From: DT-111 sp965263225
GTDB taxonomy: Bacteria; Bacteroidota; Bacteroidia; Chitinophagales; Saprospiraceae
Assembly: GCA_965263225.1 (NCBI GenBank)
Contig: CBDHHG010000045.1
Span: 62,001 to 126,000, forward strand
Length of the DNA: 64,000 nt
Reading direction: 5' to 3'
In this document: piece by piece, positions 35,553-45,415 of the stretch
Layout: each line of letters starts with the position of its first letter
Position numbering within the stretch: position 1 is the stretch's first letter
Notes under the pieces: generated by a model
What the model saw: only the letters and a program-made list of their open reading frames with translations
What the model was told of the DNA's origin: nothing
Database searches by the model: none
Program-made: the position numbers and the translations under genes

Positions 35553-35871
35553 TTAAAAAAAATTAAATTAGAAAAATTGGTTTCTCTTCTTTAGGTGTGG
35601 GTTCCATAGCACTCCCGTGTAAACACACCATAGAGTGCATACAGAATTATATCTAACCTAAAAAGGCATTTCTAACAATAATAAAACTCAACAGGAAAAT
35701 TCTGATTCTTACAATCTGTAAGGAGAGAAGAGAAAATCTACTTGTCAAATGATGTTAATGTCGGTAGAAATTGTGGGCCTACTTGAGGCCAACATACAAT
35801 AGAACAAGCTAGGATAACAAAGAGTTCACTTGCCTGATCACAGTCGGCTAACCCTGTAGCGCCAACCGGGT
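35553..35871. other. Intergenic region
   Basis: About 320 AT-rich bases upstream of the RRM gene. No gene is supported. The RRM promoter must lie here; I cannot place it. Confidence 0.4.
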
Positions 35872-36437
35872 CTAATCTGCCTCCAAGTCCAGTGTGTCCA
35901 GATATGCAAATTTCTTAAATGCCGGAAATGATAATTTTGCCTCCGTCAGCGTTTTAAAAAAAGCGAGTCTCCCCGCAATTGGTAATAGCACAGCGCCCGA
36001 TTGTAGTATACATCTGCGGTGTGGCCAGATAGATTGATGGAATATGGAAAATACTCCAAAGCCTCTCGGGAAAACCCCTGATAGTACAAGATCCCTCCTA
36101 TTTCATAAGCAAAATCAAAGGATTCGTTTAGCGTGAAATATATGTTCCGGATCTGGTGAATTGTTTGTGCCAAGCGATTACGCTCAGCAAAACTAACCTG
36201 GGTGATAAGCTGCTTCAACCGAGGGAGGAGGTTCTTAAACTTAGTCGAATCGTAAGTACTCATGCGCAATATAGCGATCAACTCCTTAAGGCTCATTTTG
36301 GCCATGTGCATATAGGTGAACCTCTTTAAACCATTAAAATCATCGGAACCAAAATTATTTACAAACCCTTGCTCGGCCGACTGTATTTCAGTATAGCTTT
36401 CACTGTCGAATAAAAATAACAGGTAGGCTAATTCCAA
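35872..36437 (-). pseudogene. TPR-like protein, frameshifted remnant
   Basis: The frame from about 36437 (TTG start, or open further upstream as GIFPSFSNFYLELAYLL) encodes helical repeats, with a TPR-like segment AYEIGGILYYQGFSREALEYFPYSIN..ADVYYNRALCYYQL. It is closed at 35946 by a seven-A run (35956-35962). One base more restores KTLTEAKLSFPAFKKFAYLDTLDLEAD and a stop at 35872-35874. The upstream 400 bases probably held the N-terminal part, now scattered over several frames. The product family is not recognised; the end is acidic and helical. Confidence 0.55.
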
Positions 36438-36847
36438 GTAGAAATTGGAGAAGGAAGGAAAAATACCTTCCCTCCCTGTTTTTTACAAAAACAGCCAAAG
36501 GCATGGTAATTTACCCAAATGGAAAAACTTCCGTGAGTAATGATTTCCGACATTCCTTCCTTTTCCAAATCATGGATCTCGTGGATGCCCTTATCCATCG
36601 AAATAACAACTAAGCCTTTTGTGAAAGCTGATACAGAGTGGAAATGCAATTCAGGCCCTCATGTGGGAAAAAATATAGGTTTTTACAACGGAATTCCGGT
36701 AGTCTTTCAACATTTCATTAACAATCGCTTCCTGGTAGAAGTGGGGCGCGCTAAAGTTCCAGCGACTGTAACCATTTCCAACAAGCGAAGTATTCGAGGA
36801 AGAAGTTGATTTTATATCCAATATGGATTAAACCCAATAGATGCCCG
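36438..36847. other. Decayed coding-like region
   Basis: About 410 bases. On the minus strand, short open pieces in different frames (GNGYSRWNFSAPHFYQEA...MLKDYRN and FTKGLVVISMDKGIHEI) read like parts of a protein, but none is continuous. A plus-strand frame of 89 residues is also open. I cannot decide, so I call the region decayed. Confidence 0.35.
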
Positions 36848-39250
36848 ATGTACAGAAATTATCTAAAGATCGCTTTTCGAAACCTGGTACGAAACAAAGC
36901 TTATTCATTAATAAATATTGGCGGTTTGGCCATAGGCTTGGCCGTTGCTATGCTGATTGGTCTTTGGATACATGCCGAGTTATCATTTAATGCTATCCAC
37001 AGCCATCACGCACAGATTGCCCAGGTCATGCAACATCGTGCGGCCGAAGGGAAGATAGAGACTACTCCCGCGGTACCGATTCCACTTGAGCATGAATTGA
37101 TTGCCAAATATGGTAGCGATTTGGAAGGATCAGTAAGTGCTTATTGGCTCCAGGAGCAAGTGCTGTCATTTGAGCATAAAAGCTTTACCAAGCTGGGTAA
37201 TTACATGGGAAAGGACGCCATTTCTTTTTTTTCAGTCGATATGCTAAAAGGGGGGAGCGATGGCTTGACTAATCCGAATTCTATCATTCTTTCTGAATCT
37301 ACAGCAAAGACCATTTTTGGCGAAGAAGAAGCCATGGGGAAGCCCGTGAAGATTAACAATGAAATGGAAACGATGGTGACAGGGGTGTATAAAGATTTTT
37401 CGAAAAACTCTAGTCTCCATGGTCTGGCATTTATTGCTCCTTGGGAGCTCTTTGTTTCCTCAGAAGAATGGGTGAGAAATGCCCAAGCAACAAACAATTG
37501 GGAGCTCAATGCTTTTCAGTTATTTGTTCAGTTGACTGACCGAGCTGGTTTCAAAGCAGTAAGTGAAAAGATTAGCCTAATTACTCATGATCATATAGGA
37601 GGGAATGAACAGGATGCTCAATCAGAACTATTCCTTCACCCAATGGATGATTGGCATTTAAGATCAAGATGGGAAAATGGCGTGAACAGAGGTGGTCGGA
37701 TTCAGTTTGTGTGGTTATTTGGTTTAATTGGTGCCTTTGTCTTAATTCTGGCTTGCATTAACTTCATGAATCTGAGCACGGCCCAATCCGAAAAGAGGTC
37801 GAGAGAAGTGGGCATTCGGAAGTCGATCGGTTCTGCAAGGAGTCAGCTCATTCAGCAATTTCTGTTGGAGTCATTTTTAGTGGTTGTACTTTCTTCGCTA
37901 TTGGCGATCGTGATCGTGATTTTGGCCTTGCCAGCCTTCAATGCCTTAACGGATAAAGCTATTCATATGCCATTCGGAAGTTTGCCCTTTTGGCTAATGA
38001 CGATTGGTTTTATTGGGTTTACTGGACTCTTAGCGGGGAGCTACCCCGCACTATACCTGTCTGCTTTCCAGCCCATCAAGGTACTGAAAGGAACTTTCAA
38101 AGCGGGAAGGTCAGCTTCCGTTTTCAGGAAAGGCTTAGTCATTCTACAATTTACGGTTTCAGTAGCCCTCATCATTAGTACCATAGTGGTACAGCAACAG
38201 ATTCGGTTTACCAAGGAGCGCCCAATGGGGTATGACCCTAGCCATACCATTATGATTTGGAGTAATTCTCCTGACTTTATCGGTCAATTTGACCTACTTC
38301 GAACAGCACTAAAAAGTAGACAAGCTATCCTGGAAATGTCCCAGGCGAGTAGTCCCTTAACCAATGTCTTTTCTCATGATGACAACTTTCGGTGGGAAGG
38401 AAATGCTCCCGATAATCGGGTCAACTTTGCGACCATCCGCGTGACGCACGATTATGGCAAGACAACCAATTGGGAAATTGCGGACGGGCGAGACTTTTCG
38501 ATAAACTACGCTTCGGACTCTTCGGCCTGTATCTTGAACACAACAGCTATTGAATATATGGCCCTTGAGGACCCGATTGACAAAATGATTACCCAGCAAC
38601 AAGGAGAGTCTGTACGAAAACTGAAAGTGATAGGTGTGATCAATGATATACTAAGGGTCTCTCCCTTTCAGTCCGTTGCCCCCACCATCTACACCATTAC
38701 TGACCAGCACCTGGACTGCATGGCTATCAAGCTAAATCCGAATAAAAGCACCGAAGAAGCCTTAGCAATCGTTAAGACCGTGTTTAATGAATATCTTCCT
38801 GCGATACCCTTTGATTACCGATTTGTGGATCAGGAGCACGAATTGAAGTTTGCTGCGGAAGAACGAATAGCACATCTTTCTGGGATTTTTGCCGGGCTTG
38901 CTATTTTCATCAGTTGTCTCGGCTTATTTGGCTTGGCCTCATTTGTTGCTGAGCAACGAACCAAAGAAATCGGTATCCGAAAAGTCTTGGGGGCATCGAT
39001 CTATACCATTTGGAAGATGATTTCCATCGATTTTGTGGGGTTGGTCTTACTATCTTGCCTACTCGCGAGCCCCATCTCCTATTATGCCTTGGGGGATTGG
39101 TTAGAACAATTTGAGTATCGGACCACTATCTCCTGGTGGATTTTTGTTGCAAGTTGGGTTGGTGTAGTGCTAATATGCCTTTTGACCGTAAGTTTTCATA
39201 CCATCAGAGCGGCTACCAGGAACCCGCTGCAGAGTTTGGCTTCCGAGTAA
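36848..39250 (+). CDS. FtsX-family (MacB-like) ABC transporter permease
   Basis: An 800-residue permease subunit. It begins MYRNYLKIAFRNLVRNKAYSLINIGGLAIGLAVAMLI, the usual helix 1, followed by a MacB-like periplasmic domain. A block of three helices with FMNLSTAQSEKRSREVGIRKSIGSARSQLIQQFLLES then begins the first FtsX domain. A second domain ends with the paralogous phrase EQRTKEIGIRKVLGASIYTIWKMISIDF. Hence the whole protein is a fused duplication. The ATPase is not adjacent. It resembles the surface-lipoprotein or peptide exporters of Bacteroidota, but the substrate is unknown. A related permease lies at 54896. Confidence 0.9.
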   Translation: MYRNYLKIAFRNLVRNKAYSLINIGGLAIGLAVAMLIGLWIHAELSFNAIHSHHAQIAQVMQHRAAEGKIETTPAVPIPLEHELIAKYGSDLEGSVSAYWLQEQVLSFEHKSFTKLGNYMGKDAISFFSVDMLKGGSDGLTNPNSIILSESTAKTIFGEEEAMGKPVKINNEMETMVTGVYKDFSKNSSLHGLAFIAPWELFVSSEEWVRNAQATNNWELNAFQLFVQLTDRAGFKAVSEKISLITHDHIGGNEQDAQSELFLHPMDDWHLRSRWENGVNRGGRIQFVWLFGLIGAFVLILACINFMNLSTAQSEKRSREVGIRKSIGSARSQLIQQFLLESFLVVVLSSLLAIVIVILALPAFNALTDKAIHMPFGSLPFWLMTIGFIGFTGLLAGSYPALYLSAFQPIKVLKGTFKAGRSASVFRKGLVILQFTVSVALIISTIVVQQQIRFTKERPMGYDPSHTIMIWSNSPDFIGQFDLLRTALKSRQAILEMSQASSPLTNVFSHDDNFRWEGNAPDNRVNFATIRVTHDYGKTTNWEIADGRDFSINYASDSSACILNTTAIEYMALEDPIDKMITQQQGESVRKLKVIGVINDILRVSPFQSVAPTIYTITDQHLDCMAIKLNPNKSTEEALAIVKTVFNEYLPAIPFDYRFVDQEHELKFAAEERIAHLSGIFAGLAIFISCLGLFGLASFVAEQRTKEIGIRKVLGASIYTIWKMISIDFVGLVLLSCLLASPISYYALGDWLEQFEYRTTISWWIFVASWVGVVLICLLTVSFHTIRAATRNPLQSLASE

Positions 39251-39292
39251 AAGCTGTGTACATTGGGGAGTTGTATACCATTATCACCCACT

Positions 39293-40213
39293 ATGAAAAT
39301 ATTGCTCGCATTAGCTATAGTACTACTAACCCAATGCACAGGTATTGGTCAAGCAGATCAACGGTTTACTTCATTTGAAGCGGCATTGAAAGAAGCGGAA
39401 AAAGTCAAATGGCTCGACCTGGTTTGTGAAGATATACCAAGCATCAGCCAGCATATCGATAAACTCCCGAATCTGGCATCACTTTACCTTACTGGATGCG
39501 AACTTGATAAACTCCCAGCAGGTATAGGGCAAATCTGGAGTTTAGAATTATTGAATGTTCAGGACAACAACTTACAATCATTACCGACAGCAGTGAAGAG
39601 CTTGAACAGACTAACTGTTGTTAATCTGAGGAACAATAATTTTGACGCATTGCCGGAAGTCTTAATGACCTTGCCCCACCTGAGAGAAATAGACCTTTCT
39701 GGTAATCAACCACTAAATCTCGCTAAGACGCTGAGCCTACTTTCGAAAGTGCAGAAACTCGACTTGCTCTATCTCAGTGGACTGCATATTACAACCATTC
39801 CATTGAAAATAGGAGAATTAAGACTATTGCAGGAACTGCATTTGTCAGCCAATCCCGATTTGGATTTAGTCAATGCATTTGCTGCATTATCAAACCTGCC
39901 CAATCTGAAAATACTGGTATTAGCACATAACCAGTTAACCTCTATTCCCGCCGAGATTAGCTTGCTTAAGCAATTGAATGGATTGGTGCTTGATAATAAT
40001 CCAAATATTGAAATGGAGGCGCTAACTACCCAACTTCCACAATTGCCCAATCTAAAGGTACTATTGCTCAGAAATAACAAATTGAATAACCTGCCTGAAA
40101 AACTGAATGGTCTGTCAAACTTAGCTGTCTTAGAACTTAGCGAAAACAATTTCTCTGAATCAGAGCAATTAAGAATTAAGGCCTTATTGCCAAATACAAA
40201 GGTGGTTTTTTGA
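39293..40213 (+). CDS. Secreted leucine-rich repeat protein
   Basis: A 306-residue protein. The ATG at 39293 opens a signal peptide (MKILLALAIVLLTQCTGIGQA). About ten 23-residue LRRs follow (for example LPNLASLYLTGCELDKLPAGIGQ, LNRLTVVNLRNNNFDALPEVL and LPNLKVLLLRNNKLNNLPEKL), ending SEQLRIKALLPNTKVVF. The LxxLxLxxNxLxxLP pattern is the Ran-like/bacterial LRR. It would form a protein- or sugar-binding arc in the periplasm or at the surface. It is 42 bases after the permease stop codon, so it may be in the same transcript. Confidence 0.9.
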   Translation: MKILLALAIVLLTQCTGIGQADQRFTSFEAALKEAEKVKWLDLVCEDIPSISQHIDKLPNLASLYLTGCELDKLPAGIGQIWSLELLNVQDNNLQSLPTAVKSLNRLTVVNLRNNNFDALPEVLMTLPHLREIDLSGNQPLNLAKTLSLLSKVQKLDLLYLSGLHITTIPLKIGELRLLQELHLSANPDLDLVNAFAALSNLPNLKILVLAHNQLTSIPAEISLLKQLNGLVLDNNPNIEMEALTTQLPQLPNLKVLLLRNNKLNNLPEKLNGLSNLAVLELSENNFSESEQLRIKALLPNTKVVF

Positions 40214-40325
40214 ACGTAAAAAAGTATTTAGCTGGACGTTCCATGCAAAATTGGCCATAGATCGCCCGCGAGCGCTTGCACGCTCTGATATTGGGTTAAG
40301 GTATTTTCATCCTAAAAGACATCCT

Positions 40326-40904
40326 ATGCGGAAACCCATAGTATTTTCATCCTTTATGATTCTGGTTTTCATCAGTTCACCACTGACTATGCGAGCTTCC
40401 ATGCAAAATCCTCACGCGTCAAAATCGCTGGTAGACTTGGCCGAATTGGTCAATGAACGGCTGTCCTATATGAAGGCAGTCGCGGCCTATAAATGGGAAC
40501 ACAAACTGGCTATCGAGGATTTGGAACGGGAGGAAATCGTTATACGAAGTAGCATGGATCAAGCCGGGACCTTTGGTCTGGATTCGATATCGACTCGAAT
40601 GTTTTTTGAACAGCAGATTGAGGCTGCCAAGCAAATCCAACACTATTGGTTTAAGCACTGGGAGAAGAATGGATTTGAGCCGGACCGGAACTTTGGCGAC
40701 CTGAAAACAGAAATCAGGCCAGCCTTGCTTAAGCTCGGCAAGCAAATCCCGGTGAGCATAAGTGAATTAAGGCTTTGGGAATCGCCAAAAATATCAAGCA
40801 GACAGGACCGATCAAATTTCATTGCACACTTGACTACCGAAGGACTCAGAAATAGAGAAAAACAGCGGCTATTCAAGGCTGTGATGCAGATCAAAGGGCA
40901 GGAA
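40326..40904 (+). CDS. Exported chorismate mutase, AroQ-gamma type
   Basis: The ATG at 40326 opens a signal peptide (MRKPIVFSSFMILVFISSPL). The mature ~170 residues match periplasmic chorismate mutases of the gamma class: LVDLAELVNERLSYMKAVAAYKWEHKLAIEDLEREE, with the catalytic Arg45 and Lys56 and the acidic pair near residues 65-69, then a second helix pair with FFEQQIEAAKQIQHYWFKHW. It would convert chorismate to prephenate outside the cytoplasm, where chorismate is normally not found. No aromatic-acid gene is adjacent, so the role is unclear. It follows the LRR gene by 112 bases in the same direction. Confidence 0.85.
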
Positions 40905-41105
40905 TAAGCCGAAATTTTCCTTACTCAACAATTCCATAGGAGTAGGTGAACAAACTTGTTGCCCCAGTTCATTCATTCTTTCCGTTTTAGTCTTGCAACT
41001 AGTCTGCAAGTTTGCCAAGCAGAGCATTAAGATTTGTACTTTGCAAGTAATATTTGAGATGTAGTAGAGGCAATTGGATAAATCTGTTCAAAACTAAACC
41101 GACTT

Positions 41106-43531
41106 ATGAAAACATTTCTCAGCCTGCTTTTTATACTCCTTACCACAGTGAGTGGACTCGCACAAGGTGATATCTCTATATCAGGGCGGCTATTTGATAT
41201 GGATACGCACGATGGACTAGCTTTTGTAAGCGTAGTGCTGCAGGCAGCAGGTGAGGAGGACATCCTGAATGGTACGGTAACGGACGAGGGGGGACGCTTT
41301 ACTTTAAAGACGAACCGAAGGGGTAACTTCATTATATCGTGTACCTACCTAGGGTTTGAAACGGTGAAAACGCCAATCCTCATCGGTCAGAAGAATGACG
41401 TATATGATATTGGTAAGGTTTTTCTCAAAGAACTTACAACACAACTGCAAGAAATAACGGTGACCGCCGAACGCGCCACGGTCGACGCTTCCCTAAGCCG
41501 AAAGTCATTTGATATGGATGATCAGGTGGCGCAAATGGGAGGATCGGTGGCTGACGCTATGCGAGCATTACCGGGCATTTCCATCGATCAAGAAGGCAAG
41601 GTCTTGCTGCGAGGAAGTGATCAGGTGGCCATTTTGATCGATGGTCAGCAATCGGCGATGACGGGTTTTGGGAATCAACGCGGCTTAAATAATATTCCGG
41701 CTGCTAATATTGAACGGATTGAAATCATTAATAACCCTTCTGCCAAGTACGATGCGGCAGGCATGGCGGGAATTATCAATATCATCTACAAAAAGGAGCA
41801 GCAGACTGGCTTTAATGGATCAATAGGTTTTAACTATGGTTTGGGAGAATTGACCACCCGCAAGTCAGATATACCTACAAACTTGGGACGGTATAATGTC
41901 AATTCCAAATACATCCCCAATCTAAGTTTAAACTACCGCGATGGGAAGGTCAATAGCTATCTACAAGCTGAAGTTATCCGCCAGCGAAAGCTACCCAATA
42001 ACGAGTTTACGACCAGACGGTACTTCGATGGCCGCAACATCATTTCTCAAGTCCCTGAAAACCGAACCCAAACTCATTCGGTGATTAAGGGAGGTGTCGA
42101 TTATGAATTGAATGCCCGAAATACCTTGCGCTTTTCCACCCTATTTGATTATGAAAGTCATGTAGATACAGCTCAGGTGCCCTATATCAGTCTGAACGAT
42201 GAGCAGCGCAGTCGCTATTGGCATTGGCGAGAAGAGGAGGTAACGGGCTTCCTAAGTTTCCGGATGGATTACCAACGCCGTTTTCAGGAAGGGGGACATC
42301 AGTTGAATTTTGCAGCTCAATATTCCCAAGGCTGGGAAGACGAATCTTATTTCCTGAACGATAGCTCGGCCATACGGCAAGCCAACGATATGACCCACCT
42401 CATCGCCACGGAGCATACCACCTATTTTACAGGGGATTATGTCAAGCCATTGAGAAGCGGTCGGCTGGAGTTAGGGGCCAGGGTTCAGTTTCGGACCCTC
42501 CCGGTGACTTATGAGATCAATCGCGGGCCACAATCTGTCATTTACCTAGGGCTAGGGGAGTGGTCGGATTGGGGAGAAAACATCTGGGCGGGCTACTTTA
42601 ACTATATCCTGGAAAAGCAAAATTTTGATATCGAAGGGGGATTGAGAATTGAACAGACAGACGTATTCTATACTATTGCCCCCGAAAATACCTACTATCC
42701 AGAGAACGATGCCTACGACTATTTTGAGGTGTACCCCAATGTACGATTTGCCTTCAAACTAAGCCCGCTTAATAATCTCTCCCTCTTCTATAATCGAAGA
42801 GTAGATCGTCCAGGTGAGCCCCAATTACGGATCTTTCCGAAATATGACGATCCAGAGCTGCTAAAAGTAGGTAATCCCTATCTCAGGCCTCAGTTTACCC
42901 AGACCTTCGAATTGGCTTACAAGCGCATCTGGGATTTGGGGAGCATTTTCTTTTCCACTTATCATCGGATCATCGACGATCCCTTTACTCGTGTGTATAG
43001 CATTGATATTGCTGAGCCTAATTATGATATTATCAATAAGATCTATCAAAATGTAGGGAGTGGCACCAATACGGGTATTGAGGTATTATTGGACCAAAAT
43101 ATTGATAACTTCCTAAAGCTTTCCGCCAGCATAAATTGGTACAATAATGTCGTAGACGCCGCTCAGGGCCTATTGCTCTTTCCCACGGAAAGGCCCTTTA
43201 CCATCGACAAAACCACCAACCAAACCTGGGAGCTAAAGATCAATAATCAAATCACATTGCCTAAGGCTTGGAATATTCAACTAACTGGCATTTACATGGC
43301 GCCCAAAAACATTCCGCAAGGTCGACAATTGGCTCGTTCCTCCATCGATTTGGGGTGAAAAAGGCGGTGCTGAATAAGCGAGGAGAAATCCTGCTTGCCT
43401 TCAGTGATATCTTCAATGGCTTTGGTATTCGCCAGGAAATTACCGATCAAAACTTCACGGCTGTGTATCAAAATTTCTTTGAGACTCAGGTGCTAAGATT
43501 GGGGTTTCTGTATAAATGGACTGGGCAATAA
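41106..43531 (+). pseudogene. TonB-dependent beta-barrel protein, frameshift near the C-terminus
   Basis: A signal peptide (MKTFLSLLFILLTTVSGLAQ) is followed by a CarboxypepD_reg-like domain (ISGRLFDMDTHDGLAFVSVVLQ). A TonB plug comes next (GGSVADAMRALPGISIDQEGKVLLRGSDQVAILIDGQQSAM) and then a beta-barrel of about 500 residues. The frame closes at 43356-43358 just after a four-G run (43352-43355). One added G restores LGVKKAVLNKRGEILLAFSDIFNGFG...LGFLYKWTGQ with the terminal aromatic-rich strand, a total of about 808 residues. This is an outer-membrane importer of the family-beta type, not SusC. The single homopolymer base suggests error as well as mutation. Confidence 0.85.
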
Positions 43532-43555
43532 TTTGAGAAGGAACAGCCTCCTAGG

Positions 43556-44824
43556 TTATACCTTCTTAATCACCTCCAACGCCTGATTCACCTCTTCCAT
43601 GCTATTGTAAATGTGCACCGAATGCCGCACCAATTCCTCCCCAACAGATCTAGGCTGTAACCTAGCTTCTTGCCACATTTTTTTCTGAAGATCAGGCCCT
43701 GAAATTCCTGTTACATTATAGGTGGTCAGCCCGGCGGACATCTTGGGATGGGTGGAAGAGTGAATGGTGACTTTGGAGATATCCTTCAGACCTGCTCTTA
43801 GATGATCCCCTAGTTGCTTAATACGGTTGAGCCATCGGTCAGGGCCGATCGTATTGTAGAAGTCTACGGCAGCATTGAGGCCCACAACTAACGACTGATT
43901 CCCAGTACCATTTTGCATCAAGCGGAAGCCATGATCCTCCTCGTTTTCCCATTGATAGCTAGCGATAGTGCCCCAGATCTTATCGATGGAATCTTTGTGA
44001 ATATACAAGATCCCATTCCCGGAAGGTGCCAATAGCCATTTGTGCAGACTGGAGTAATAAGCATCACAGCCGATATCCTGCACATCCACCTTTACCTGAC
44101 CCACCGCTTGCGCCCCATCGATGATCGTAAAAATACCCCGCTTTCTCGCCTCCGCACAAATCTCTTTCACAGGCATCACGACTCCATAGACAGAGATGAT
44201 ATGCGGAACGGCAATCACCTTGGTGTTGGGGGTAACCTCCTTAAAGATGGCATCGAAAATTTGAGTGGGGTCATTGGCCGGCACTGGCATTTTCGCCTGC
44301 TTGTAGATGCAGCCTCTTCTTTTGGCCATGAGCTTCCAGATTCCAAATCCACCCCCATGCTCTTGATCAGTATTCACAATCTCATCTCCAGCTTTCAGGT
44401 CAAGTCCATTACCCACATAGCTCATTCCAAAAGTGGCATTTTGGGTGAGGGCAATTTGCTGATAGTCTGCATTGATAATGACTCCGATCTTAGTGCGTAG
44501 CTCTTTATGGTCTGCATAACCGCTCAAGAGTTGAGGCCCTTCCCCTTTGTAGTCGGTCTCTGCCATATGGACCGCACTGTAATGTAGGTCATCGATCACC
44601 TTATTGAGCACATAGCCTGGCATAGCGCCCATGGTACCTGTATTGAAATAGGCTTGCCCGTCCTTGAGTGGAAACTGCATGCGTACCTGGCGCCAGTAGT
44701 CTTCCCCCTGTAAGGAGGGATTAATATTCTCTAAACGATAGGGGGATGCGGAGAAACTTGTCAAAGCCGGGATGGCCAAACCTGATAGCGCAGTATTCTT
44801 TAGAAACTTTCTTCTGGAGTTCAT
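43556..44824 (-). CDS. Tat-exported class V aminotransferase (isopenicillin-N-epimerase-like)
   Basis: A 422-residue PLP protein. The N-terminus MNSRRKFLKNTALSGLAIPALTSFSA is a twin-arginine (Tat) signal (SRRKFLK). The fold-type I core has DGAQAVGQVKVDVQDIGCDAYYSSLHKWLLAPSGNGILY, where Lys in SLHKW holds PLP; HGGGFGIWKLMAKRRG is upstream. The C-terminal GISGPDLQKKMWQEARLQPRSVGEELVRHSVHIYN fits the CefD/NifS-like epimerase or lyase group. A Tat-exported PLP enzyme is folded with its cofactor before export. The substrate is unknown. It is convergent with the TonB receptor gene. Confidence 0.9.
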   Translation of the reverse strand: MNSRRKFLKNTALSGLAIPALTSFSASPYRLENINPSLQGEDYWRQVRMQFPLKDGQAYFNTGTMGAMPGYVLNKVIDDLHYSAVHMAETDYKGEGPQLLSGYADHKELRTKIGVIINADYQQIALTQNATFGMSYVGNGLDLKAGDEIVNTDQEHGGGFGIWKLMAKRRGCIYKQAKMPVPANDPTQIFDAIFKEVTPNTKVIAVPHIISVYGVVMPVKEICAEARKRGIFTIIDGAQAVGQVKVDVQDIGCDAYYSSLHKWLLAPSGNGILYIHKDSIDKIWGTIASYQWENEEDHGFRLMQNGTGNQSLVVGLNAAVDFYNTIGPDRWLNRIKQLGDHLRAGLKDISKVTIHSSTHPKMSAGLTTYNVTGISGPDLQKKMWQEARLQPRSVGEELVRHSVHIYNSMEEVNQALEVIKKV

Positions 44825-45415
44825 ACTAGTTGGTCTTTGCGTAAAACAATCCCCCGCCTAGCCATCCGAAGAATGGGTGGTGAATAGCAGGAGTGATTCT
44901 GGATTTTTAAATTACGAAAATTAACGCTATTCCTGTGCTCCTAAACTCCTCCCCAGGGGATGTTCTCGTCAATTCAGTTTTTTTTAACCGGATTTACTGC
45001 TTAGGCGTCTGATCTACTAGGAAATATATATCACCCTTTCAACTGTTATTGATCTTCACCAATATTGCCCTTAGCGTATTAGCCTTTACTGGTTTTTCAG
45101 ACTCAGTTTTTGATCACAAATGAAGGCCGGCATTTTACCCATGTATAGGAAGTAACTCATGTGGTAACCAAAGCAGAAATCTCCTAAAGCTGGAGATATC
45201 CGGAATATCCTGGTAAATCCATGCTCTCTTTTTATTTTCTTCCAGAGAACAAACAACTGAAGCTGAAAGTGGTGGTAGGGGTATTAGAAGACTTTCCCCA
45301 GGACAATCCGGAATTTAAAAGGGAAAGTTGCATCGGCGGTTGGAACTATTTTATTGGACAAAGGCTGACGGATTATCTGTCTCCCTCTACCTAAGGTTTC
45401 CCTTCTTTTCTCCCA
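44825..45415. other. Gap with a small permease-like remnant
   Basis: About 590 bases. The only coding-like piece is at 45245-45394. The rest has no supported gene or hairpin. Confidence 0.4.
45245..45394 (+). pseudogene. Possible FtsX permease fragment
   Basis: The frame ENKQLKLKVVVGVLEDFPQDNPEF...NYFIGQRLTDYLS ends in TAA at 45392. V.GVLEDFP..N recalls the strand in the MacB-like periplasmic domain (V.GV.kDFP.NS). No flanking FtsX helices are recognisable in-frame, so this is a weak relic call. Confidence 0.25.

Noticed and set aside
36540..36809. 89-residue plus-strand frame upstream of the FtsX permease
   Set aside because: No domain and no conservation visible; overlapping minus-strand pieces look equally coding-like.
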